DNA from: Promethearchaeota archaeon
Lineage (GTDB): Archaea > Asgardarchaeota > Lokiarchaeia > Sigynarchaeales > SOKP01
Direction: 5' to 3'
Length of the DNA stretch: 13,270 nt
Assembly: GCA_014729315.1 (NCBI GenBank)
Contig: WJKD01000856.1
Location: 1-13,270 of the forward strand
Shown: positions 7,071-13,270 of the stretch, in pieces
How the letters are laid out: every line of letters begins with the position of its first letter
Position numbering within the stretch: position 1 is the first letter of the stretch
Notes under the pieces: model-generated
The model's database searches: none
What the model was told of the DNA's origin: nothing
What the model saw: only the letters and a program-made list of their open reading frames with translations
Made by a program: the position numbers and the translations under genes

Positions 7071-7185
7071 GAATAATAGAATATAGCTCTTTAATTTTTT
7101 ACACTCTATAAAATATTTACATAAATATACTCTCAGAAATCAAAATATGTCAAATATTAATAATGATTTAAGATAATAAGTATGT

Positions 7186-7740
7186 TTATTGTTCTCTTCC
7201 CGAGATTACAGCAACAACTTCATATTCTCCGTTAGGCAACTTTTTCGAATCAATGCTGGAGAATTGAAACGCAAAAGGACGTTGAAATATTTTCTCCACC
7301 ATCGGACCGAAAGAACTAATTACGAATATAAAAATCCGTTTAAGAACATTTTCCAGTTTCTCTTCAATATTTAGTTCCTCAATAACTTCCTCAACCGCTT
7401 CGATTTCCTTTTTATTATATTGATAGTGATAAACCAATTTGAAATCGACTGGGGTTGGTGCTTCAGGGTCTTCGTAGGTTAAACCTCTTTTTCTAAAAGG
7501 AAATAACGTATTTAGGTAAAAATCAAATATTTCTTCGTGATGGTCTTTTAAAAGATGAGAAATTCGGGAACGATTCTGGTATTCTGGCCAGTATTTTTCC
7601 ATCAAATTTAAGAGACGAGGGTAATTTTTATACTTGTTTTTGGCATCCTGCTTTAAGGAAGAGAGAAGTTGATTCCTAATTGGTTTGAATTCAGATTCTC
7701 GTCCTATTCGTGAAATAAATCGCTTAAAATTGATAGACAT
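7186..7740 (-). CDS. Hypothetical protein, 184 residues, unrecognised
   Basis: I do not recognise this family. The product is soluble, with no signal peptide or membrane helix. The first 75 residues are rich in basic and aromatic residues and look helical (MSINFKRFISRIG at the start, an LMEKYWPEY segment, an HLLKDHHEEI segment). A central acidic helix follows (EIEAVEEVIEELNIEEKLENV), and the C-terminal 45 residues change to beta-like sequence with GEYEVVAVISG near the end. The frame is closed at both ends, uses the same AT-rich codons as its neighbours and starts at ATG 7740. A TATA-like ATAAAC element on the minus strand around 7760-7771 would suit a leaderless start. It is convergent with the regulator (115-base gap) and divergent from the deacetylase region. 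I infer a real gene but no function. Confidence 0.7.
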   Translation of the reverse strand: MSINFKRFISRIGRESEFKPIRNQLLSSLKQDAKNKYKNYPRLLNLMEKYWPEYQNRSRISHLLKDHHEEIFDFYLNTLFPFRKRGLTYEDPEAPTPVDFKLVYHYQYNKKEIEAVEEVIEELNIEEKLENVLKRIFIFVISSFGPMVEKIFQRPFAFQFSSIDSKKLPNGEYEVVAVISGREQ

Positions 7741-7885
7741 CGTTACTACAAAATAAATATGTTTATGTTTATCTTAATTCAAAAGACTTTAATTTTCTAT
7801 ATAACACTGAGATAATATAATTTTTCGTATTTATTTATTCAGTTCTCATTATTTCTTTATTAAGCATATTTCTTATTTTTTATCT

Positions 7886-7893
7886 TTTATAAA
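7886..7893 (+). promoter_or_regulatory. Strong TATA box of the small transcript
   Basis: TTTATAAA, within TTTTATAAATAA (7885-7896), is among the best TATA matches in the window. The expected transcription start, about 25 bases downstream, falls near 7915, right at a TTG (7918) that opens a 56-codon frame. Confidence 0.5.
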
Positions 7894-7917
7894 TAATATT
7901 AGTTAATAGAAGACGTT

Positions 7918-8088
7918 TTGAAGACTAAAAAAAACACAGAAGCTTTATCTATGATTAGAATTCTTGAAAAGATCATTAATCATTCAATTCTACTGAAATT
8001 GGATAAGTTGAGTCTTAAATTGATGTTATTGAATAACGTTCTTAAATATAAGACCCTTTTGCTCCGGTCTCGTTTTTTTAAAAAATAA
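7918..8088 (+). CDS. Candidate small leaderless ORF (56 codons from TTG, 45 from ATG 7951)
   Basis: An open frame from TTG 7918 (or ATG 7951) to TAA 8086-8088. From the ATG it encodes 45 residues, rich in Leu, Ile and Lys, starting MIRILEKIINHSILLKLDK and ending SRFFKK. It is basic and amphipathic with no recognisable domain. Support is positional: a strong TATA box about 25 bases upstream of the TTG. Against it, the 3' part of the frame overlaps a terminator-like hairpin and T tract (8051-8079), so the segment may be an untranslated RNA of roughly 165 bases instead. In AT-rich DNA a frame of this length can also arise by chance. Confidence 0.3.
   Translation: MKTKKNTEALSMIRILEKIINHSILLKLDKLSLKLMLLNNVLKYKTLLLRSRFFKK
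8051..8079 (+). terminator. Hairpin plus T7 tract, terminator-like
   Basis: AGACC (8051-8055) pairs with GGTCT (8066-8070) around a 10-base loop, followed by CG and seven T (8073-8079). The left arm overlaps TAAGAC (8049-8054), which can instead pair with GTCTTA (8012-8017), so two exclusive folds exist, as in an attenuator. A smaller hairpin GTTAT/ATAAC (8025-8029 with 8033-8037) sits inside the alternative fold. Archaea normally end transcripts at T tracts alone, so the stem may or may not matter. Confidence 0.45.
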
Positions 8089-8122
8089 TCAATTAATTAA
8101 AATAAAACACTTAACTTATTAC

Positions 8123-8130
8123 TTTATATT
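8123..8130 (+). promoter_or_regulatory. TATA box for the deacetylase gene, leaderless start
   Basis: TTTATATT is centred 28 bases before ATG 8155. The expected transcription start is within a few bases of the ATG and no Shine-Dalgarno is present, so the message is probably leaderless. This makes the deacetylase independent of the small upstream transcript. Confidence 0.55.
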
Positions 8131-8154
8131 TTAATGAAATTGAATCCTTAAAGC

Positions 8155-9351
8155 ATGAGCGCCCAAAAAGTAGGTCTAATTTTTACCGATGAATATGAAA
8201 GGTATAATTTCGGACCGAAACATCCTCTTCGACCTCTTAGAGTTATGCTTACATATAGCTTGATGGAGAAATTAGGGTTATTAAATAATAGTAAAATAGA
8301 ATTATTAAAACCTCGCTTAGCTACAAAGGAAGAACTAGAGCGAGTTCATAGCAAATCTTACGTTGAAGTAGTGAAGAGATTAAGTAATAATCCAGAAGAT
8401 AAAACCGTAAAGCCTTACATTTATGGTTTAGGTCCTGGCGATAATCCCGTATTTAAGGGAATGTACGAAGCTTCCGCGTTAGTCTGTGGGGCAAGTATTA
8501 TGGCGGCAGACACAGTTTGGCAAAATAACGATTTTAACATTGCATTTAATCCTGCGGGTGGATTGCACCATGCTATGAAAAATCGAGCTTCAGGATTCTG
8601 TATTTTTAACGATATTGCAGTTGCAATAAAGCATCTACAAAATATTAATAAAGATATTAAAATTGCATATTTGGATATTGATTGTCATCACGGAGACGGG
8701 GTTCAATGGATTTTTTACAACGATCCTAATGTTTTAACGATATCATTTCACGAGAGCGGTAAGTTTCTCTTTCCAGGCACGGGAAACGTAGAAGAAGTTG
8801 GAGAAGGAATTGGAGAAGGATATTCAGTAAATTTTCCCCTCCTTCCAGGCACATCAAATAAAATGTTCCTGAAATTGTTTCGAAATTGCGTTCCGGAAAT
8901 ACTAAAAGCGTTCGAACCCGATATCCTTGTCACTCAATTAGGAGTTGACACTCACTTCAACGACCCTCTCACGCAAATGGGTCTTTCTATACAAGCCTAT
9001 AAAGACATAGCAGTTGAGATGAAAAAATACGCAAAAGATTATTGTAACGATAAATGGCTTGCGTTAGGTGGGGGTGGATATCTTATGACCGTTGTGCCTC
9101 GAGCGTGGACCTTATTCTTAGCAGCAATGCTTGATGTCGAATTGGAGAACCAACTGCCGAAGACCTGGATTCGAGAGGTAAAGGAAAAAGTACCTTACGA
9201 AGAGACACCTTATGTATTATGGGATAGAGGGGACAAGATCGAAGTTCAATTGCTCGCACATCCTGAAGTTGCCAAAAAAATGGTTGATTACACGGATATG
9301 TTAATCAACGTATGTCAAACTAAATACATTCCAAAATTAATTAAAATGTGA
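8155..9351 (+). CDS. Histone deacetylase / AcuC superfamily zinc-dependent deacetylase
   Basis: Removes acetyl groups from acetyl-lysine in proteins or from small acetylated amines, using a zinc ion; cytoplasmic. It has 398 residues, close to AcuC and class I deacetylases. The catalytic residues are all there: the paired histidines His138-His139 in GGLHHAM, zinc ligands Asp176 and His178 in DIDCHHGDG (174-182), the third ligand Asp265 in GVDTHFNDP, and the transition-state Tyr309 in GGGGYLM. The N-terminal F-G-P-x-HP-x-RP pattern (NFGPKHPLRPLR) is also standard. An active enzyme is therefore expected. In bacteria AcuC deacetylates acetyl-CoA synthetase; in archaea histones, Alba or metabolic enzymes are possible substrates, and polyamine deacetylation cannot be excluded. 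No acetyltransferase or acetyl-CoA synthetase gene lies nearby. It is transcribed from its own TATA box and converges on the surface-protein gene, 60 bases apart. Confidence 0.93.
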   Translation: MSAQKVGLIFTDEYERYNFGPKHPLRPLRVMLTYSLMEKLGLLNNSKIELLKPRLATKEELERVHSKSYVEVVKRLSNNPEDKTVKPYIYGLGPGDNPVFKGMYEASALVCGASIMAADTVWQNNDFNIAFNPAGGLHHAMKNRASGFCIFNDIAVAIKHLQNINKDIKIAYLDIDCHHGDGVQWIFYNDPNVLTISFHESGKFLFPGTGNVEEVGEGIGEGYSVNFPLLPGTSNKMFLKLFRNCVPEILKAFEPDILVTQLGVDTHFNDPLTQMGLSIQAYKDIAVEMKKYAKDYCNDKWLALGGGGYLMTVVPRAWTLFLAAMLDVELENQLPKTWIREVKEKVPYEETPYVLWDRGDKIEVQLLAHPEVAKKMVDYTDMLINVCQTKYIPKLIKM

Positions 9352-9411
9352 ACTTAGGAGAGTATAATCATAGAAATAAAATAAAAAAAAATTTGAATTT
9401 AATACTTTAAG

Positions 9412-12400
9412 CTAGGTCTTACTTTTTCTAATTATTATAATTATAACTACTGAAACACCTATTCCGCTTCCTATAACGATTATAATTACAGTTATCGTAA
9501 TAGCTTCGGCATTATCGCTTTGACTATCAGAACTACTCCCTCCTCCGTTTCCTCCGTCATCTGAGATTGGAGGTTGATCTGGAGCAATTTCCTGTCCTTT
9601 TATAACGCTCACATCTTTCGAATATTCGTTTCCTAACGAATCGTTGGCATAAAAAGTTATTATAACGGTCCCATCGGGCAAATCTTCCCATGCGGTTTGG
9701 TTTATTGTTCCGTTAAACTCGATAAAGAAATATTTCATTTCACCGTTGTTTAATGTATACCAGGTTTTGTTCAAATTACCCTCGACGATTGTTAGGTTGA
9801 ATTCGGGTGGAACTGTTGGAAATCTCACATCATTAAAAGGAGCAACAATATATATAGATGGAGCGGCGATATCTTTATTAACTGAAAGGTTGTAGAGAGC
9901 TAAGTTTCCCGCGCTATCGTTTGCGTGGAAAGAGACAATTACGCTTCCGTTTCCCATCTCGTTCCAGTGAGATTGGAGGATTTGATTTTCGACTCCATAA
10001 GTAAATTGTTGGGGGTATGTGAGTACCGAACCGTTATATAGTTGATACCATGTAGAGTCTAAGTTGATTTCTTCTACGATGAGATCAAATCCCGGTGCTG
10101 TTCCGTTCAAGAGCATATTATTTTTTAAATTGATAATTTGAATGGACGGAGCTATGATATCTTTGTATACAGAAGTATTGTAGCATACAATGTTTCCAAC
10201 AGTATCGTTCGCATAAAAAGAGATAATAACGCTCCCATTACCAACCTCTTCCCAATGAGTCTGGAGGATCTGAGAATCGACTCCGTAAGTAAATTGTTGG
10301 GGGTCTGTGAGCACTGAGCTGTTATATAGCTGATACCACGTAGTGTTTAAATCGGAAGCCGTAATCGAAAGGTCAAAAGTAGGAGGAATTTCGTTAAAAA
10401 AGATATTACTTTGGGGAGAATTAATAATAATGTATGGAGCAACGATGTCTTTGTATACAGAGGTATTGTAGCATACAATGTTTCCAACAGTATCGTTCGC
10501 ATAAAAAGAGATAATAACGCTCCCATTGCCAACCTCTTCCCAACGAGTTTGGAGGATCTGAGAATCGACTCCGTAAGTGAATCGTTGGGGGACTGTGAGT
10601 ACCGACCCGTTGTATAGCTGATACCACGTAGTGTTTAAATCGGAAGCCCTAATCGAAAGGTCAAAAGTAGGAGCTGTTCCGTTTAGAAGCATACTGTTTT
10701 CGGGGGTGATAATCAGAATGGACGGTGCTACGATGTCCTTATAAACAGTTACATTATACCATGCCCAGTTTCCAGCTGTATCGTTAACATAGAAAGATAT
10801 GACTATACTACCATTGCCGACCCTCTCCCATTCGTGTTGGTCTATCCTTAGGGGAAAATTATCTGCATACTCAAAAGTGAAATTATTCGTGAGCAGTGTT
10901 CCGTTCCAGAATCGATACCACGTAGTTTCGATATTCTTTTCTTCTATTTCTAATTCAAATAGAGGAGCCGTGGAATTGTAAATGTCAAAATCTTGGATTA
11001 ATTTTTCGGTGATCAACGGAGCCGTCTCGTCTTGATCTTCAAATATCGGAAAGCGATCTTGTATCAAGGGATTTAAACTAATATTATAGGGGTAATCTCC
11101 AATTCCATTGTCGTCTGCATCTCTCCCCAAATAATCGCTCCAATAATTCCCGATCGTCTCATTGTCCCATTCATTATCTGAGCCCTCGTCTATAGCATTA
11201 ACCTCATTGTAGGATAAATTGTTCTTACAGATTAAATTATAGTAACTAAATGGTTGGATAAAAATACCTATATTGCTATTCTTTACCTGATTTGAAGTTA
11301 TATTGTTGTAATTATGCTTTAATTTTATTCCGTATTCATTATTATCTTGAATAATGTTTTTTAAAATAACATTCTCACTGTCCTCTATTAGAATTCCATT
11401 TTCTATATTCCCAATTATCGTATTATTATATACATAGTTATTTTGAAACCATAAACCAATACCAGATTCATCATTGGAGAGAATTAAATTATTAGATATG
11501 TTATTATTTTCTCCCATTACGCATATACCACCGCTATACCAGCTATCTCCTTTGTTATGACTTATATAATTATCGACAAGTGTATTATTTTCTCCATTTA
11601 AATAAATTCCAACGATATTGTTATATGAGCAGTTGAGATTTCGTATTATATTATTTGAACAAGAATAGAACTTCAATCCTATAGAAGCTCTTGATAAATT
11701 TAAATCGGAGATGACAGAATCACTACAGTTATATAAGATAACTTGTCCCGCATTGCCATATATTGTAAAATCATTCTTGCTTAGCATTTTTCGATCAATA
11801 TAATAATAAACGGGGTTTCCATTAACCGTATTTGATGTGTCGAGGCTAATGGTGCGCGCAAATCCTAAATCCCATATTTCTAATGAAATACCACAATTGC
11901 TCATTTTATTTTTTGTAAGGTTGATGTCATAAGTATTGCCCATAATCTGAATACCTCCTTCTTCATTATAATATGCTACATTTGAGATAAAGGTGATATT
12001 ATAAGATTCGTAGTCGGAAAAACCTATTGAGTTATAACTAGAATTACTATTAAATATCGTAATGTTTTCGCAATTTTCAAACCTTATCCCATAATGATTT
12101 TCTGAGCAATTAACGTTGGAAATAAAAATATGATTGCTTTCCCTTAGAAATATGCCATAATAGCAATGTGAGATCATGGCATCTCTTATCATAGTATTAT
12201 TACAATTGTAAAGAATAATTTGTCCCGCGTTAGTGAAATTCTCGTAACCTAAATTTGAAATATTTAAATAAACATATAGAGGTTTTCCATCAACAGTATT
12301 TAATTTATCTATGGAGTTTGTTACTAGATCTTCCAAACCATCCTCAATATTATTTATTAATTCAAATCCACATTCTAGCATTTTATTGCTAGAGATATTA

Positions 12401-13270
12401 TTATATTTTAAAGATCCTCTACCTAATCCATATTCAGTTAAGCCTAACCATATCCCGTAAGTGGAATTTGTAATAATATTTCTAAAAATCTTATTGAATT
12501 CAAATATATCGTTACCTGTCCTCACAGATACGCTTATCCCGTCTTGAGAAAGACTATTGAAAGATATTGTGTTATTCATCGATTCTCCCTGAATAACAAT
12601 TCCAGAACCAATATTTCTTTCAATAGTGTTGTTGCATAGAAGATTTTTATTTCCTGTTAAATAAATGCCGCTTCCGACTTTCCAACCATCGTAGATATAT
12701 CCGTTTTCAAATATAAAATTATTAGTTAGATTGTTTCTATTAGATAGATCTATATTAATCCCATCCGTATTATTATAAATATAATTATCTGAAATTAGGT
12801 TGTCATTACTTTTTTCTAATCGTATTCCGTCCCCTTGATTTCGACAAATAGTATTGTTATAAATTCTACTATTATTGACATTTGTAAATTTAATCCCCGC
12901 ATGACGAATAGGAAATTCTCCCTTGCTGGAATTCAGAAAAGTGCAGTTTTCAATTATAAAGTATACGTCGGAATTTCTTATCTCCAGAGAACTACTCGAA
13001 TTCTGACCGTTAAATATAATTCCTTTGATTAGATAGGGTTCTTCGCTCGTACCAGTCCCTGAAAAAATATTCCAATTCTTTACTTGCGACCATGTAATAT
13101 CTCCACCTCCCGAATCATCTATGGTAAGCGGCGAGTATCCATTTCCAAAATCATTAAAGAATATTTTGTTATCTCGAGAATAATATTCATATATATGTTT
13201 ATTTAAGTTTAAAAAGAGATTTTCTGCAACTGAGGTATTATTGCTTCTGTCAAAAAAGATACCTATAGTC
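9412..13270 (-). CDS. Large surface-anchored beta-helix/Ig-repeat protein, 5' end beyond window
   Basis: The frame is open from the stop at 9412 to the right edge, at least 1285 residues, and continues outside; the Met codon at 12579 lies in mid-repeat and is not the start. Visible residues 1 to about 735 are right-handed parallel beta-helix of the NosD/CASH type, with many N-N-x-I / G-I-x-L rungs, two insertions of the TVxGxPxYxY...AGQxILYNC kind, and a closing NEWDNETIGNYWSDY...DDNGIGDYPY motif. Residues about 750-1222 are five Ig-like repeats of about 96 residues (TWYQLYNGS, GNGSVIISFYANDTVGN). A Gly/Ser/Asp linker (about 1223-1253) leads to one hydrophobic helix (about 1256-1280) and the basic tail RKSKT. 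N-x-S/T glycosylation sites abound. This implies an exported, glycosylated protein held by its C terminus; adhesion or envelope function is inferred. The signal peptide is not visible. It converges on the deacetylase gene. Confidence 0.9.
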   Translation of the reverse strand, partial: TIGIFFDRSNNTSVAENLFLNLNKHIYEYYSRDNKIFFNDFGNGYSPLTIDDSGGGDITWSQVKNWNIFSGTGTSEEPYLIKGIIFNGQNSSSSLEIRNSDVYFIIENCTFLNSSKGEFPIRHAGIKFTNVNNSRIYNNTICRNQGDGIRLEKSNDNLISDNYIYNNTDGINIDLSNRNNLTNNFIFENGYIYDGWKVGSGIYLTGNKNLLCNNTIERNIGSGIVIQGESMNNTISFNSLSQDGISVSVRTGNDIFEFNKIFRNIITNSTYGIWLGLTEYGLGRGSLKYNNISSNKMLECGFELINNIEDGLEDLVTNSIDKLNTVDGKPLYVYLNISNLGYENFTNAGQIILYNCNNTMIRDAMISHCYYGIFLRESNHIFISNVNCSENHYGIRFENCENITIFNSNSSYNSIGFSDYESYNITFISNVAYYNEEGGIQIMGNTYDINLTKNKMSNCGISLEIWDLGFARTISLDTSNTVNGNPVYYYIDRKMLSKNDFTIYGNAGQVILYNCSDSVISDLNLSRASIGLKFYSCSNNIIRNLNCSYNNIVGIYLNGENNTLVDNYISHNKGDSWYSGGICVMGENNNISNNLILSNDESGIGLWFQNNYVYNNTIIGNIENGILIEDSENVILKNIIQDNNEYGIKLKHNYNNITSNQVKNSNIGIFIQPFSYYNLICKNNLSYNEVNAIDEGSDNEWDNETIGNYWSDYLGRDADDNGIGDYPYNISLNPLIQDRFPIFEDQDETAPLITEKLIQDFDIYNSTAPLFELEIEEKNIETTWYRFWNGTLLTNNFTFEYADNFPLRIDQHEWERVGNGSIVISFYVNDTAGNWAWYNVTVYKDIVAPSILIITPENSMLLNGTAPTFDLSIRASDLNTTWYQLYNGSVLTVPQRFTYGVDSQILQTRWEEVGNGSVIISFYANDTVGNIVCYNTSVYKDIVAPYIIINSPQSNIFFNEIPPTFDLSITASDLNTTWYQLYNSSVLTDPQQFTYGVDSQILQTHWEEVGNGSVIISFYANDTVGNIVCYNTSVYKDIIAPSIQIINLKNNMLLNGTAPGFDLIVEEINLDSTWYQLYNGSVLTYPQQFTYGVENQILQSHWNEMGNGSVIVSFHANDSAGNLALYNLSVNKDIAAPSIYIVAPFNDVRFPTVPPEFNLTIVEGNLNKTWYTLNNGEMKYFFIEFNGTINQTAWEDLPDGTVIITFYANDSLGNEYSKDVSVIKGQEIAPDQPPISDDGGNGGGSSSDSQSDNAEAITITVIIIVIGSGIGVSVVIIIIIRKSKT
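9877..10740 (-). repeat. Three tandem 288-bp units encoding Ig-like repeats
   Basis: The GAT(A/G)TC marker that encodes the repeat junction (K-D-I) recurs at 9868, 10156, 10444 and 10732, a spacing of exactly 288 bases (96 codons). The two right-hand units are nearly the same at the DNA level: about 10168-10380 and 10456-10668 differ at roughly a dozen sites by manual comparison. The left unit is more diverged, and further diverged copies flank the array on both sides (about 9598-9876 and 10741-11025). The pattern indicates recent intragenic duplication or gene conversion. Confidence 0.85.

Larger units (their letters stand above)
7741..8154. other. Divergent intergenic region holding a candidate small gene or RNA
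   Basis: The 414 bases separate the minus-strand hypothetical gene from the deacetylase. The left part (7741-7880) is plain AT-rich DNA with possible promoter elements for the minus-strand gene. The right part has two TATA boxes: TTTATAAA at 7886-7893, serving the small transcript described separately, and TTTATATT at 8123-8130, serving the deacetylase. A hairpin with a T tract ends the small transcript at about 8079. Confidence 0.6.

Noticed and set aside
7189..7374. A plus-strand 61-codon frame overlapping the hypothetical minus-strand gene
   Set aside because: It is contained in the longer minus-strand frame, which has better length, start and composition.
10347..10627. Short open frames on both strands inside the Ig-repeat array
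   Set aside because: They overlap the long minus-strand coding frame in other frames, exist because the repeats share low-stop sequence, and have no start signals or recognisable protein pattern.
9868..10740. Regular repeats considered as CRISPR or satellite DNA
   Set aside because: The period is 288 bases, in frame, and encodes Ig-like domains; there are no short repeats with unique spacers.
12835..13032. A 65-codon plus-strand frame at the right end
   Set aside because: It is antisense to the beta-helix coding frame, which I followed without a stop to the edge; its peptide looks like a random shadow.

Overview
The window looks archaeal and most likely comes from an Asgard (Promethearchaeota, Lokiarchaeia-like) genome. 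The evidence is a very AT-rich composition, an intron-containing tRNA-Tyr with the archaeal C1-G72 type end, a PDCD5-family protein, TATA boxes about 25-28 bases ahead of apparently leaderless starts, a multi-PAS soluble histidine kinase, an HDAC-family deacetylase and a large NosD-type beta-helix surface protein with a C-terminal membrane anchor. The lineage is an inference from gene style; no marker gene here fixes it.

Layout. Bases 1-129 hold the 3' part of a tRNA-Tyr(GUA), interrupted by a canonical 37/38 intron and apparently by a second 17-base insert before the anticodon stem. Two plus-strand genes follow with a 31-base gap: a Gfo/Idh/MocA sugar dehydrogenase (268-1203) and a PDCD5-family nucleic-acid-binding protein (1235-1663). 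After a gap with a perfect 11-bp inverted repeat and a TATA box comes a carbamoyltransferase of the N-acyl-ornithine clade (1820-2812). About 500 bases of AT-rich DNA then lead to a two-component pair: a 949-residue PAS/histidine kinase with a strong Shine-Dalgarno (3319-6168), and a response regulator (6279-7070) that carries an N-terminal ribbon-helix-helix DNA-binding domain ahead of its receiver. Facing it is an unrecognised 184-residue gene on the minus strand (7186-7740).

The 414-base divergent gap 7741-8154 is not empty. It has a strong TATA box, a 56-codon frame and a terminator-like hairpin with a T tract, so it may encode a small protein or a small RNA. A leaderless HDAC/AcuC-type deacetylase (8155-9351) follows. 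The rest of the window (9412 to the end, minus strand) is one open frame that runs off the right edge: an extracellular beta-helix domain, five Ig-like repeats of about 96 residues (three spaced at exactly 288 bases), a Gly/Ser/Asp linker and one C-terminal transmembrane helix.

How they fit together. The kinase and regulator form a plausible cytoplasmic sensing and transcription-control pair. The carbamoyltransferase points to arginine synthesis through acylated ornithine, or to a related carbamoyl transfer. The deacetylase may act on acetylated proteins or small amines. The surface protein is probably for adhesion or the cell envelope. No single pathway ties all genes together. The strongest leads for something new are the receiver/ribbon-helix-helix architecture, the small transcript upstream of the deacetylase, the doubly interrupted tRNA and the altered substrate loop of the carbamoyltransferase.
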